Shown: positions 34,682 to 43,620, counted from the first letter of the stretch. The stretch: DNA of 64,000 nt from Akkermansiaceae bacterium UBA7331 (GCA_002471255.1 DKPP01000011.1:436922-500921); one strand, 5' to 3'. The notes: generated from the letters alone by a model not told the origin. A program made the numbers and translations.

Positions 34682-35563
34682 ATGAAGTTCCAAGGTCTAT
34701 ATACAGCTATTGTAACTCCTTTTAAGGATGGTCGTGTGGACGAGGAAGCCTTTGCTCAATTAATTGAGGCCCAAGTGGAAGCCGGTGTTGCCGGTATCGT
34801 TCCAATGGGTACAACCGGCGAATCTCCAACACTTTCGGTGGAAGAACACTTACGTGTGATCGAGCTAGCTGTCAAATGCGTGAATAAACGTGTGCAAGTG
34901 ATTGCCGGTACTGGGGCCAATTGCACAGACGAGGCCATAGAAATGACTTTGGCCGCGGAAAAAATGGGCGTTGATGGAACATTGCAAGTTTGTCCATACT
35001 ACAATAAACCTTCCCAAGAAGGTGTGTATCGTCATTTTAAAGCGATTGCATCACATACCAATTTGCCTATTATGCTTTATAGCATTCCTGGTCGTTGTGG
35101 TATTGAGATTGCTATCGAAACAGTTGCTCGCTTAGCGGAAGATTGTCCTCACATTATTTCTATTAAAGAAGCCGGAGGTAGTGTTGATCGCGTTAATCAG
35201 TTAGTACAAGTGCTGCCTGAACATTTTACCGTACTTTGCGGTGATGATGGCTTAGCCCTTCCTTTCATGTCCTGCGGTGCTGTCGGTTTGGTTTCCGTTA
35301 CTTCTAATTTGATTCCTGCCGAAATGAATGAATTGGTAACAACTTGCCAAAAAGGCGATTTTGTTTCCGGTTTAACTTTGCAAAAGAAATTATATCCTTT
35401 GATGAAGGGCTTGATGAGCTTGGATACTAATCCTGTGCCAATTAAAGCATCCTTAGCCTTGAAAGGATTGATCACTGATGAAGTACGCCTTCCTATGGCT
35501 CCTTTGACTGAGACTGCGCAAGCAAAGTTGAAAGACTTAATGCATTCCTTTAACCTTATTTAA
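34682..35563 (+). CDS. dapA: 4-hydroxy-tetrahydrodipicolinate synthase
   Basis: This 293-residue enzyme condenses pyruvate with aspartate semialdehyde in the lysine/diaminopimelate pathway. Family motifs are GTTGESPT (residues 43-50, with catalytic Thr45), YYNKPSQEGVYRHF, the YSIPGRCG stretch (Tyr133, Arg138) and the Schiff-base Lys162 in SIKEAGG. N-acetylneuraminate lyase is a paralogous family, but Arg138 and the adjacent dapB (11 bases downstream) favour DapA. Supplies meso-diaminopimelate for peptidoglycan. Cytoplasmic. Confidence 0.95.
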   Translation: MKFQGLYTAIVTPFKDGRVDEEAFAQLIEAQVEAGVAGIVPMGTTGESPTLSVEEHLRVIELAVKCVNKRVQVIAGTGANCTDEAIEMTLAAEKMGVDGTLQVCPYYNKPSQEGVYRHFKAIASHTNLPIMLYSIPGRCGIEIAIETVARLAEDCPHIISIKEAGGSVDRVNQLVQVLPEHFTVLCGDDGLALPFMSCGAVGLVSVTSNLIPAEMNELVTTCQKGDFVSGLTLQKKLYPLMKGLMSLDTNPVPIKASLALKGLITDEVRLPMAPLTETAQAKLKDLMHSFNLI

Positions 35564-35573
35564 TTAATTTTTT

Positions 35574-36314
35574 ATGTATTCTGTACTGGTTACGGGAATT
35601 AGCGGCCGCATGGGACAAGCAGTAAATGCTGCTGTCACAGGTAACGATGCTACTTGCGTCGGAGCTACACATGATCAAGGTCAAGAATTGTATCCGGCTA
35701 TTTCTTCTTGTGATGTGATTATTGATTTTTCACATCATTCGTTTACTCCGACATTGTTGGCAGAAGCGATCAAAAATAAGATCCCGGTGGTTATCGGCAC
35801 GACAGGGCATAGTGATGAAGAAAGAGACTTGATCACCGCCGCTGCCAAAGAAATACCTATTGTCTATGCTTCTAATTATTCAGTGGGTGTGAATACTTTG
35901 TTTTGGTTGACCAAAAAAGCTGCTTCTATTTTGAAGGAATCTTCCGATATCGAAGTAGTGGAAATGCACCATCGTCATAAAATTGATGCTCCTTCCGGAA
36001 CGGCTAAAACATTAGCTGAAATCTTATGTGAGGAAACGGGCTTATCTTATGAAAATGATGTGGCTCACGGTCGTGAAGGCATCGTAGGTGCTCGTCCTCA
36101 TCGCCAGATTGGCATGCATGCATTGCGTGGTGGTGATGTCGTTGGTGATCACACTGTTGTCTTCGCCGCAGATGGCGAACGCGTAGAGTTATCCCATAAA
36201 GCATCTAGTCGCATGACTTTTGCTAATGGTTCCGTACGTGCCGCATTATGGTTGCAAGGTAAAGAGGCCGGATTGTATAATATGCAAGACGTCCTTGGAT
36301 TTGCCGAGTTGTAA
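35574..36314 (+). CDS. dapB: 4-hydroxy-tetrahydrodipicolinate reductase
   Basis: The 246-residue enzyme reduces the DapA product with NAD(P)H. It shows the nucleotide-binding GISGRMGQAV at residues 8-17, GTTGHS near 75, and the dipicolinate-binding EMHHRHKIDAPSGTA near 130-144 with catalytic His132 and Lys136. It lies 11 bases after dapA and is co-transcribed with it. A hairpin with a weak T tail follows. Confidence 0.96.
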   Translation: MYSVLVTGISGRMGQAVNAAVTGNDATCVGATHDQGQELYPAISSCDVIIDFSHHSFTPTLLAEAIKNKIPVVIGTTGHSDEERDLITAAAKEIPIVYASNYSVGVNTLFWLTKKAASILKESSDIEVVEMHHRHKIDAPSGTAKTLAEILCEETGLSYENDVAHGREGIVGARPHRQIGMHALRGGDVVGDHTVVFAADGERVELSHKASSRMTFANGSVRAALWLQGKEAGLYNMQDVLGFAEL

Positions 36315-36333
36315 TTTTTGAATTAACTATTTT

Positions 36334-36366
36334 ACAAGCTCCGTTTCGGCGGAGCTTGTTTGCTTT
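36334..36366 (+). terminator. possible terminator or attenuator after dapB
   Basis: A ten-base perfect stem (ACAAGCTCCG / CGGAGCTTGT) with a six-base loop is followed by TTTGCTTTT. The tail is interrupted and the hairpin ends only 15 bases before the folK start codon, so partial read-through into folK-panB is likely. Confidence 0.55.
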
Positions 36367-36380
36367 TATCAAGGAGTCTT

Positions 36381-36887
36381 ATGAATCGAGTCGGAATCGC
36401 ATTAGGATCAAATTTAGGAGATCGTCGCGAGCTTTTGTGTTCGGCAAGAGAATATCTGAAGGAGATGAATCTTGCCGGTGAGCCATTTTTACAATCTTCC
36501 TTATATTCTACCGAACCTTTAGGTTGTCCTGATGGCTCTCAACCTTATTTAAATGCTGTCGTCGAATTAATGTGGGCAGGGACGGCTGAAGATTTGTTGC
36601 TACATTGCCAATGGATCGAAAGGGAATTAGGTCGAGTGAGGACTCATGTTCGATGTGAACCTAGGACTGCCGATGTCGATTTGATCTATGTGGGCGATAA
36701 AATCATTCATTCTCCCCATTTGATCGTGCCCCATCCGCGTGCTCATTTGAGAAAATTCGTACTTAAGCCTTTATCCGATATCAGACCTGATTTAGTATTG
36801 CCGGGTCAAAAGCAAACCGTACAGGAATTGCTTGAATCATTGGATTCTGATGAACCGGATCCTTTTCTTTATCAAACTGAATGGTGA
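36381..36887 (+). CDS. folK: 2-amino-4-hydroxy-6-hydroxymethyldihydropteridine diphosphokinase
   Basis: From ATG 36381, which has an AAGGAG ribosome-binding sequence four bases upstream, the protein has 168 residues, the usual HPPK length. It carries IALGSNLGDR at the N-terminus, YSTEPLGCPDGSQPYLNAVVEL, and the signature GRVRTHVRCEPRTADVDLIY with HPRAHLRKFVLKPL. It transfers pyrophosphate from ATP to the pterin in folate synthesis. An upstream in-frame start at 36360 lacks a ribosome-binding sequence. Followed immediately by panB. Confidence 0.94.
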   Translation: MNRVGIALGSNLGDRRELLCSAREYLKEMNLAGEPFLQSSLYSTEPLGCPDGSQPYLNAVVELMWAGTAEDLLLHCQWIERELGRVRTHVRCEPRTADVDLIYVGDKIIHSPHLIVPHPRAHLRKFVLKPLSDIRPDLVLPGQKQTVQELLESLDSDEPDPFLYQTEW

Positions 36888-36892
36888 AGCAT

Positions 36893-37672
36893 ATGAATAA
36901 ATCTCAGCAGAAAGCTCATGATATAGCTTTAGCAAAGGGAAATAAGCACGTTACTTTGGTAACAGGTTACGATTACCCAACCGGTCGTCTTTTAGATGAA
37001 TTAGGTATAGACATTATTTTAGTAGGTGATTCGGTTGGTATGGTGATGCTAGGCTTTCCTGATACCACCCATGTGACGATGGATCACATGATTCACCACG
37101 TAAGTGCTACGGCACGTGGAGTAAAACGCGCCTTAGTATTAGGTGATTTACCCATCCATTCATATGATACGGTGGAGCAAGCAGTAGAGTCTGCTCGACA
37201 ACTTTTTGAAGCGGGTGCCGATGCTGTAAAATTAGAAGGTGGGGTATCGCAAGCTGATAAAATACGTGCTATTGTTGAAGCCGGTATTCCGGTTATCGGT
37301 CATTTAGGCCTTTTACCTCAAAGCGTACTTGAAGAAGGTGGTTATAAAATAAAAGGAAAAACCGAAGCGGAAGCCATTTCCTTAGAAGCTGATTTAAAGG
37401 CCGTCGAATTGGCTGGTGTGAGTGCCATCGTTTTAGAGGGAGTCACTCCCAAAGTGGCGGAAAAATTGACTTCATTGTCCACGGTACCAACGTTAGGTAT
37501 TGGTTCAGGTAAGCATACTTGTGACGGTGATGTCGTGGTTATCCATGATGTAGTGGGTGCGTTCCCTTGGTTTGTGCCCGGTTTTGTGAAACCTAAGGCA
37601 AACGTAGCGGAAGTGATGTCCCAAGCCGTGCGTAGCTGGGTAGAGGATGTTTATACCGAGCCCAAAAAATAG
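36893..37672 (+). CDS. panB: 3-methyl-2-oxobutanoate hydroxymethyltransferase
   Basis: The protein (259 residues from ATG 36893; an alternative ATG at 36881 overlaps folK) makes ketopantoate for pantothenate and coenzyme A. Family motifs are VTGYDYPTGRLLDE, DIILVGDSVGMVMLG, the metal- and substrate-binding DLPIHSYDT, AVKLEGG, GHLGLLPQS and a catalytic Glu in VLEGVTP. The GGTGA just before 36893 favours that start. folK and panB are translationally adjacent, a common vitamin-gene pairing. Confidence 0.94.
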   Translation: MNKSQQKAHDIALAKGNKHVTLVTGYDYPTGRLLDELGIDIILVGDSVGMVMLGFPDTTHVTMDHMIHHVSATARGVKRALVLGDLPIHSYDTVEQAVESARQLFEAGADAVKLEGGVSQADKIRAIVEAGIPVIGHLGLLPQSVLEEGGYKIKGKTEAEAISLEADLKAVELAGVSAIVLEGVTPKVAEKLTSLSTVPTLGIGSGKHTCDGDVVVIHDVVGAFPWFVPGFVKPKANVAEVMSQAVRSWVEDVYTEPKK

Positions 37673-37682
37673 ATAATTATTT

Positions 37683-38618
37683 ATGTTAGTATTCTCTACC
37701 TGCTGGAATTCGAGTCAATACCAAGAAGGGCTATCCATGTTGGAAGAGATAGCCGATCTCGGGTTTGAGTATGTAGAGCTTTCCCATGGACTCAAGGTCT
37801 CAATGCTTCCTGGTATCATGGAAGCGGTAGATAGGGGTGTTATCAAGGTTGCCGGTGTGCATAATTATTTCCCTGCCCCTATTGATGAAATGGGAGATAC
37901 CCCCGATGGTAAGCCATTTACGTCCGATCGACCGGAAATCCGTCGACATGCTATTGATTTGACGAAAAAATCGATGGAACGAGGCGCTGCTTTAGGTGCG
38001 CGTTACATTGTTTTGCACATGGGAACCGTAGAGTCTATTGATAGCAAAAAAGCCCATGATGAACTTCGAAAAGTAGTCTCGGCAGGCAAAATCGGTACGA
38101 GAGAATATGCTGATTTAAAAGGTAAATGGATCCGTAAGCGTCAAAATAAGGCTGAGATGTATTTTGCTCGTTGCCAAGCTGCTTTAAATCAATTATTGCC
38201 GTTGGCTAAGGATTTAGGGATGGTTTTAGGAGTAGAGGGTCGTAGTCATTTTGATCAAGTACCCAATGAATATGAGGCTATTCGTTTAATGGATGAATTT
38301 AAAGATGAACCATTAGTGCGTTATTGGCATGATTTTGGGCATATACAGCGCAAGCATAATTTATTGATGGCTCATCATGAAGAATTTATAGCTTCTGTCG
38401 CATCAAGTATAGGTGGTGCCCACATTAATGATGTCAAATGGCCTTTACGAGATCACCAGATTCCATTTTATGGTGGTGATGTTGATTTTGATTGTTTGTT
38501 GAAATATTTTCCTACGGGGATTCCTTATGTGTGGGAACTATCTTCTCAATGTAAAGATACGGACATTAAATTGGCTCTTGCAAAGTGGAAAGAGAAATTT
38601 CCTTTCACCCTCAAGTGA
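37683..38618 (+). CDS. sugar phosphate isomerase/epimerase-like TIM-barrel protein
   Basis: This 311-residue protein follows the xylose-isomerase-like TIM barrel (AP endonuclease 2) family: LGFEYVELSHG near the start, ARYIVLHMGTV, LGVEGRSHFD with a metal-binding Glu, RYWHDFGH, GAHINDVK and the C-terminal YVWELSS Glu. The Glu-Asp-His-Glu set expected for one divalent metal is present. Such proteins isomerise or epimerise ketoses, or cleave ring compounds; the substrate cannot be assigned. It begins 10 bases after panB, so it is in the same transcript. Confidence 0.8.
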   Translation: MLVFSTCWNSSQYQEGLSMLEEIADLGFEYVELSHGLKVSMLPGIMEAVDRGVIKVAGVHNYFPAPIDEMGDTPDGKPFTSDRPEIRRHAIDLTKKSMERGAALGARYIVLHMGTVESIDSKKAHDELRKVVSAGKIGTREYADLKGKWIRKRQNKAEMYFARCQAALNQLLPLAKDLGMVLGVEGRSHFDQVPNEYEAIRLMDEFKDEPLVRYWHDFGHIQRKHNLLMAHHEEFIASVASSIGGAHINDVKWPLRDHQIPFYGGDVDFDCLLKYFPTGIPYVWELSSQCKDTDIKLALAKWKEKFPFTLK

Positions 38619-38630
38619 ATTTGTTAGGAT

Positions 38631-39473
38631 ATGAAAATGAAAAGTGAGGTGCTTTTTACACGACGAGTCATTTTAGGAGTAGTAATACTTTTAGGTGTCA
38701 TTGTGCTAGGCTATGCATGGTTTAATGCCAGCGAAAAATCGAAACCGGTACGTGAGTCTGTAAATTTGTATCAAGCAGATGTAGCTCGTTCCGGCGGCAA
38801 AAATTGGGATCCTCGTTTATTGATTTTTTCTCCATACGAATTGGCTCAGGCACCTACTTCCGATGTATTTGTATCTCCTGTCGGTAGTGAATATGGTGCT
38901 TTTTCTTATGATGCACAACCTTTTGGCGATAAGAACGAGAAAAGGGGCGGTATGCATTCCGGATCGGATTTAAATGGAATCGGTGGAGAGAATACGGATA
39001 AAGGAATACCTATTTATGCAGCCGGTCGTGGTTTATTAGTTTATGCCGGTGAGCCATCACCTGCATGGGGTAAAGTAGTTGTCTTACTTCACCGATTACC
39101 AAATGGTAATTATGTGCAAACGATTTATGCTCATTTAGATTCAATTGAAGATTTATATCTGGGATCTCTTGTCGCCCGTGGTGAGAAAATCGGTACAATG
39201 GGAGATGCCGGTGGTAATTATTATGCTCATTTGCATTTTGAGGTAGCTCAATCTTTAACATTAGAAGCCGGGAAACCAGCTTATGGATCAACTACGTGGA
39301 ATCGAATCGACCCTAAGGTGTTTTTAGCAGAATATGCACCTACCGGACATTCTTTGATGCCTGATCCGATGATATTAATGAAAAAACATTATCAATTGCT
39401 TGAAATGAGAGACTCCATACAGTTCCAGTCTCCGGATCAAGTCGTTCCGGTTAAGGAAACCAAAAAGAAATAA
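38631..39473 (+). CDS. membrane-anchored M23-family metallopeptidase
   Basis: The 280-residue protein has an N-terminal signal anchor (residues about 12-32) and a periplasmic LytM/M23 domain. Zinc ligands are His109 and Asp113 in MHSGSDLN and His202 in AHLHFEV, with His168 in IYAHLD and His200 as the remaining catalytic residues. A PSPAWGKVVVLLH strand and the GEKIGTMGDAG turn complete the fold. These enzymes hydrolyse peptidoglycan cross-bridges or activate amidases during growth. It lies 12 bases after the TIM-barrel gene. Confidence 0.88.
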   Translation: MKMKSEVLFTRRVILGVVILLGVIVLGYAWFNASEKSKPVRESVNLYQADVARSGGKNWDPRLLIFSPYELAQAPTSDVFVSPVGSEYGAFSYDAQPFGDKNEKRGGMHSGSDLNGIGGENTDKGIPIYAAGRGLLVYAGEPSPAWGKVVVLLHRLPNGNYVQTIYAHLDSIEDLYLGSLVARGEKIGTMGDAGGNYYAHLHFEVAQSLTLEAGKPAYGSTTWNRIDPKVFLAEYAPTGHSLMPDPMILMKKHYQLLEMRDSIQFQSPDQVVPVKETKKK

Positions 39474-39547
39474 AGCAGGCCTTTTCTGATTTAGGTAAAT
39501 CATTTTTGTGATTTTCTCTTAAGGCATTTTATGTTATCTTCACAATC

Positions 39548-40027
39548 ATGTTCGATATGCTTGTGAGGTTATATGATCTACCTGATGTTTCAGATCTAGT
39601 TTCTGAATTAAAATCGCAGGGTATTATGATTAGACGCCCGGGAGCTTATGAGAGGCATTTGGTCTGTGACTGGGTATCGCGTGAGTTTTCTCCGAAATGG
39701 GTGAGTGAAACGAAAGTGGCTTTTTCCCGACAGCCGATTAATTGCTTTATTGCCACTTATGAACATCAAGTCATTGGTTTCGCCTGCTATGATGTAACGG
39801 CTAAAGGTTTTTTAGGGCCAATGGGCGTGTCATCGTCTTATAGACTTGGTGGATTAGGGAAAGCTTTGCTCGTAACTGCTTTAAAGGCGCTTTTTGACGA
39901 TGGTTATGCCTATGCCGTCATTGGTGGTGTAGGACCTGCTGAGTTTTATGCAAAGGCCGTGGGTGCTGTGCCGATTGAAGGTAGTAGCCCGGGCATCTAT
40001 GTAGATATTCTGCCTGAACCTAAATAA
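39548..40027 (+). CDS. GNAT-family N-acetyltransferase
   Basis: The 159-residue protein has the GNAT fold: an IATYEHQVIGFACYD beta hairpin, then LGPMGVSSSYRLGGLGKALLVTALKAL, whose R-L-G-G-L-G-K loop fits the acetyl-CoA pyrophosphate-binding site, and a C-terminal GGVGPAEFYAKAVGAVPIEGS. The acceptor is unknown. The start is preceded by a possible TTGTGA/TATGTT promoter with a very short leader. It converges on the exporter genes. Confidence 0.8.
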   Translation: MFDMLVRLYDLPDVSDLVSELKSQGIMIRRPGAYERHLVCDWVSREFSPKWVSETKVAFSRQPINCFIATYEHQVIGFACYDVTAKGFLGPMGVSSSYRLGGLGKALLVTALKALFDDGYAYAVIGGVGPAEFYAKAVGAVPIEGSSPGIYVDILPEPK

Positions 40028-40042
40028 AACGCACCGTAACTT

Positions 40043-41188
40043 TTATTTTAGTACCTTGCCGATTGGGCGGTATGCTGAAAACGCGATTGGAATCGACGAG
40101 ACCAACACGCAAACTAGAAGAGAAAGACCTAGCAAGGTCATGTCGCTTTGGATCTCATTGAAAGTGAGAGTTGCATCTTTCAATTTAAAGAACTCGCCTA
40201 ATACAATTGTTTGTAATTCTAAAAAGGCATAAATGGCGCCAACAAAGGCGGCACCTACAAGGAAGATATTTTCCGCAATAAAGCTAAGTACTAAGAAAAT
40301 AGGGCGTACACCAAAGCTCTTCATTAGGGTGTAAACATATTCGTTTTGTCTGAATTCCATTGATGCTAGAGCTGTGAGCAAAATACCTACGATAAAGGCG
40401 ATGCCAATGGAAAATCCGGCTCGACATTCCGCCTGATTGCTAAGGAGTAAATCCATTTTTTTGAGAATTGATAAACTACTTTGAATAAAAGGAATGCTAT
40501 TATCTAAACGAATATAATTAGCAATAGTATTCGTGATATTTCGTATATTCTCAGCGGTCATTTCATGTACTTGAATAATGTAGCGCCAACTATCACGATT
40601 AGAAACAATGTCTGTGGAGTTCAGCGGGATGAGAATTCCACCTGAAAAGAGTACTTTGCTTAACAGGCCTTCTTCAGGTGCCTGCATAGCATAAATATCA
40701 AAAGTCGTTTCAGCGATTTCCATTTCGTTTGGTCCCGGTTGGATTTCGGCTGGCGTATCTTTTGTCGTAATTAAAATTTTAGGGTGTTCCTTGAGCGGTA
40801 AAATGTCGCTTAAACGACCTGATGTTCTAATATCGTACTCCAAGATATTAATGCTTTTGCCTTTAACTAGAGCTGCCGTGGCAGGGGAGTTTTTAAAGGA
40901 ATAAACGGTGCAATCATAAATAGAAGGAATGATTTCGCTAATCAAATTGTGATAGCCCGGATTTGTCTCGCTGGTAAAATCGTTTATGAGAATCAAATCG
41001 CCTCCGGTCTTTTTGATTTCCGTTTGGATCATTTTGGTTTGTAGCACGTAATTTGCTAAAAATGACAGAGCGCACAAGGACAAGAAAAACGCGACAAAAA
41101 TCCGTGCCAGTGGGCTGGCAGGACGTTCCTTCCATCGATATATCGTATCTTTAAAGAGATACAAAATGGTTAAAATCAATGATTTCAT
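40043..41188 (-). CDS. ABC exporter permease (MacB/DevC-like)
   Basis: This 381-residue protein has the FtsX/MacB layout: an N-terminal membrane helix (about 27-48), a periplasmic domain of roughly 190 residues, then three helices near 262-285, 305-330 and 350-372. Its coding region overlaps the ATPase gene by 38 bases, so the two are co-translated. With the ATPase and the HlyD-like adaptor it forms a complete inner-membrane exporter. Substrates of such systems include lipids, lipoproteins and small peptides; none is shown here. Confidence 0.82.
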   Translation of the reverse strand: MKSLILTILYLFKDTIYRWKERPASPLARIFVAFFLSLCALSFLANYVLQTKMIQTEIKKTGGDLILINDFTSETNPGYHNLISEIIPSIYDCTVYSFKNSPATAALVKGKSINILEYDIRTSGRLSDILPLKEHPKILITTKDTPAEIQPGPNEMEIAETTFDIYAMQAPEEGLLSKVLFSGGILIPLNSTDIVSNRDSWRYIIQVHEMTAENIRNITNTIANYIRLDNSIPFIQSSLSILKKMDLLLSNQAECRAGFSIGIAFIVGILLTALASMEFRQNEYVYTLMKSFGVRPIFLVLSFIAENIFLVGAAFVGAIYAFLELQTIVLGEFFKLKDATLTFNEIQSDMTLLGLSLLVCVLVSSIPIAFSAYRPIGKVLK

Positions 41189-41783
41189 CAGCGATATTAA
41201 ATAGTCGTGAATCGTGAGTGCTAACGATACAAATTTTATCGGAAGTCTGCGTGGCGATTAAATTTTTAATGATGGACGTATTGGTGTCATCTAGGCCGGA
41301 TGTCGGTTCATCTAATAAGAGAATGGGAGAGTTTTTCATCAAGGTACGAGCTAATGCAGCTCGTTGTGCCTGCCCGCCTGATAATGTGCCCGCTTTTTTG
41401 TTTTTAAAAGTTTCTAATCCTAATAAGTAGATTAACTCTTCCGATCGTCTTTTCCATTCTTTGGAAGGAAGCATTGCCATTTCTGCACATAATCTCAAAT
41501 TTCTTTCTACCGTAGCAAGCGGTAGAAGGTTGATGCCTTGAAACATATAACTTACATCACGCTTTCTATAAAGAGTAGATGTAACTTTGCGATTATTTGG
41601 CGTCAGGATTTTTCCTTTATTGATCTTCAGATAGCCTGCAAGGATTTTCAATAAAGTAGTTTTGCCGCAACCGGAATAACCCTTTAATACGGTGATTCCC
41701 GGTTTGAACTCTTTTGAGTATTGATCGAAAATAAGCTGCTTCGGATTATAACCAAAACAAATGTTCTGACAGGTTAGGCTCAT
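41151..41783 (-). CDS. ABC exporter ATPase (MacB/LolD/DevA-like)
   Basis: The 210-residue protein has Walker A GYSGCGKT (residues 35-42), the Q-loop VSYMFQGINLLPL, the LSGGQAQRAALAR signature, Walker B PILLLDEPTSGLDD and the H-loop CIVSTHDSR. Sequence style and length match the LolD/MacB group. It overlaps the adaptor gene by four bases (ATGA) and the permease gene by 38, a tightly coupled operon. Cytoplasmic, membrane-associated. Confidence 0.93.
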   Translation of the reverse strand: MSLTCQNICFGYNPKQLIFDQYSKEFKPGITVLKGYSGCGKTTLLKILAGYLKINKGKILTPNNRKVTSTLYRKRDVSYMFQGINLLPLATVERNLRLCAEMAMLPSKEWKRRSEELIYLLGLETFKNKKAGTLSGGQAQRAALARTLMKNSPILLLDEPTSGLDDTNTSIIKNLIATQTSDKICIVSTHDSRLFNIADEIIDFNHFVSL

Positions 41784-42853
41784 TTTTTACGTGCAATAAT
41801 TTGCGTATCTCCTACGACCAATAATTCATAATCAGGATGCAATTGTTGTAAAAGATCCTTCCATGACGAGAATAGTTGAGCTTTAGGCGAGCGTGCCAAA
41901 TCAATTTTATCAAAAATTTTAATATCTCCGGATGTTTCGAAGAAAAGCTTTGCTACTAAGTTGGAACCAATCATATTATGAGCTCGCTCATGGTGCTCCG
42001 GGTCGATTTTAAAGAAATATGCCAACATATCTCCTCCCGTACTGGTGCTTTTTTCCACTCTTTTGTGAGAATAGGTTCCTTTAATGCTTTTTCCGTTATT
42101 AAGAGGTAATTCTAGACTCAGTGATTCAGGGGGAAGCCCTGTCATTTGTGGGTTTGCGATAGAGATAGTGATGTAATAATTAGAAGTATCACAAATAATT
42201 GCTATGACACTTCCAGATTCGATGTAAAGTTCTTCTTCTCCTTTTTTGGGTAACGTGAATTGATACTGCACTATACCGTCAAAAGGCATTGTTAAGATGT
42301 AAGTTTCTTTTTTCTTTTGAAAGTCGTGCCTTAGTTTTTCTTCAAATGTTGCCAAATCATCTTTAATGATTTCACGTTTTTTGATGATGGATTCTCGAGC
42401 TTCTAAATCTTGATCTTGCTTATTAGCCGCCCATTGTTTTTCCTCTTTGGATAATTTGCTGTAAAAGTCTAGCTCTTTCAGCTGTTTATCCAGTTTTTCC
42501 AATTCTTCTTCTTTGGCTATTTGCTCTTTGCGGATTTTTAAATTGAGTTCGATTTCTTCTAACTCAATGTCTTTTTTATTAACCGTAGCAATGATTTCGC
42601 CGGTTTTTGCTTCAGTTTGATCGGTTATCCAGTTTGCTACGGTACCTTGAGCTGGGGTCGTAAAGGTTCTGATGCGTTCGGGGGTGATTTTGGCTCGATA
42701 TTCGCCTAGATAACAAGTAACTGCCGGATTTGTTTCCGGATGAGAAACAATTTCTTCTGCTTGGGGGATAATCTCAGCATTTGCGTGAGCATACGTAGTA
42801 AATAGTAACCCAATACCTACGACAATGCTTGAGTTATATAAAAATCTGCTCAT
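41780..42853 (-). CDS. HlyD-like periplasmic adaptor of the exporter
   Basis: From ATG 42853 (a TTG at 42859 is less likely) the protein has 357 residues with a signal peptide ending near AHA. It has a biotinyl-lipoyl-like half (TTPAQGTVANWIT), a long charged coiled coil around residues 110-190 (KKDIELEEIELNL to FQKKKETYILTMP), and MPFDGIVQYQFTLPK as the second lipoyl half. This is the membrane-fusion-protein plan of MacA/DevB. It would connect the ATPase/permease to an outer-membrane TolC-like duct. First gene of the exporter operon. Confidence 0.82.
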   Translation of the reverse strand: MSRFLYNSSIVVGIGLLFTTYAHANAEIIPQAEEIVSHPETNPAVTCYLGEYRAKITPERIRTFTTPAQGTVANWITDQTEAKTGEIIATVNKKDIELEEIELNLKIRKEQIAKEEELEKLDKQLKELDFYSKLSKEEKQWAANKQDQDLEARESIIKKREIIKDDLATFEEKLRHDFQKKKETYILTMPFDGIVQYQFTLPKKGEEELYIESGSVIAIICDTSNYYITISIANPQMTGLPPESLSLELPLNNGKSIKGTYSHKRVEKSTSTGGDMLAYFFKIDPEHHERAHNMIGSNLVAKLFFETSGDIKIFDKIDLARSPKAQLFSSWKDLLQQLHPDYELLVVGDTQIIARKK

Positions 42854-42863
42854 ATACAAATAT

Positions 42864-42893
42864 GGCGTAATCGATTAATATAACGATTACGCC
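42864..42893 (-). terminator. hairpin between the lipoprotein and exporter genes
   Basis: A ten-base perfect stem (GGCGTAATCG / CGATTACGCC) with a ten-base loop lies between the small lipoprotein gene and the adaptor. The minus-strand tail ATATTTG is a weak T run, so it may attenuate rather than end transcription. Confidence 0.35.
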
Positions 42894-42913
42894 TAAAAAT
42901 TATTGTGAAAAAA

Positions 42914-43480
42914 TTAGTTGTTGCCGCTGTTTGCGTATAATACGGTTTGGCAATCTGTTGTAACAGCGTTTGTTACATCATTTAATATGGAGCTAGCACC
43001 AGATGTGATAGAAGTAGTAACATTGGCCGTACCTTGTGATACGATGTTATTTACACTATTTGTATTTTCATTTTCGTCGGTGTAAGTGATCTCTGCCGTC
43101 CATGAAGCTGTAGCAAACCATTCAACATTTACAGGACCGGGTTCAACTGTCGTATTGGTGTAAAATGTGCAACTGCCTTGGAAAAACGCTCCGGTGGATG
43201 TTCTGGTATAGTTAACCGTAGCTAATGCAGGAGTATTATCTTTGCCTGAAGCTAAGGTGAATGGGCCCAATTCGAAATAGCCCAAACCATTGCCTTTATA
43301 TTTCACTGAAAGCTTCATAGAGCCATTGTTAGCACCTAGATTGAGATTGTTCATCACCAATTGTTGCGAAGGCTTCAAAGTTTCGCCTTGGGTTTCACCT
43401 GATCCGCCACAGGCTACCAATGCAGCAACAGCGCCTGCTATAGCGAAGCAACCTAATGATTTTTTGTATGAAAAAGACAT
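42914..43480 (-). CDS. small lipoprotein of unknown function
   Basis: The 188-residue protein has a lipoprotein signal peptide with lipobox LVAC and the modified cysteine at residue 24, followed by a Gly/Ser/Glu linker. The mature part is beta-rich and full of Thr, Asn, Ser and Val, with YTRTSTGAFFQGSCTF and a second cysteine pair near the end. No family recognised. It lies 60 bases upstream of the exporter operon on the same strand and could be a cargo or partner of it; that is inference from position alone. Confidence 0.75.
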   Translation of the reverse strand: MSFSYKKSLGCFAIAGAVAALVACGGSGETQGETLKPSQQLVMNNLNLGANNGSMKLSVKYKGNGLGYFELGPFTLASGKDNTPALATVNYTRTSTGAFFQGSCTFYTNTTVEPGPVNVEWFATASWTAEITYTDENENTNSVNNIVSQGTANVTTSITSGASSILNDVTNAVTTDCQTVLYANSGNN

Positions 43481-43587
43481 GCGATAAAGATTTTCTCTGA
43501 AAAAAAAGACAAAGCACTATCTCGTCAATAATGAAATTAAGAAAATGAAAACTATATGAAAGAAATTGGGTAAATAAGAAAAAAGCC

Positions 43588-43615
43588 TTGAGTTTTATGG
43601 TAGATATGTTATTTA
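43588..43615 (+). promoter_or_regulatory. candidate rpsA promoter
   Basis: TTGAGT and TATTTA are separated by 16 bases. Transcription would start at about 43621-43623, exactly where the first paired base of the structured leader lies. Confidence 0.5.
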
Positions 43616-43620
43616 AAGCG

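Noticed and set aside
34682..35563. Reading dapA as N-acetylneuraminate lyase (nanA) that would complete a sialic acid pathway
   Set aside because: The dipicolinate synthase motifs, including Arg138, and the adjacent dapB identify it as DapA.
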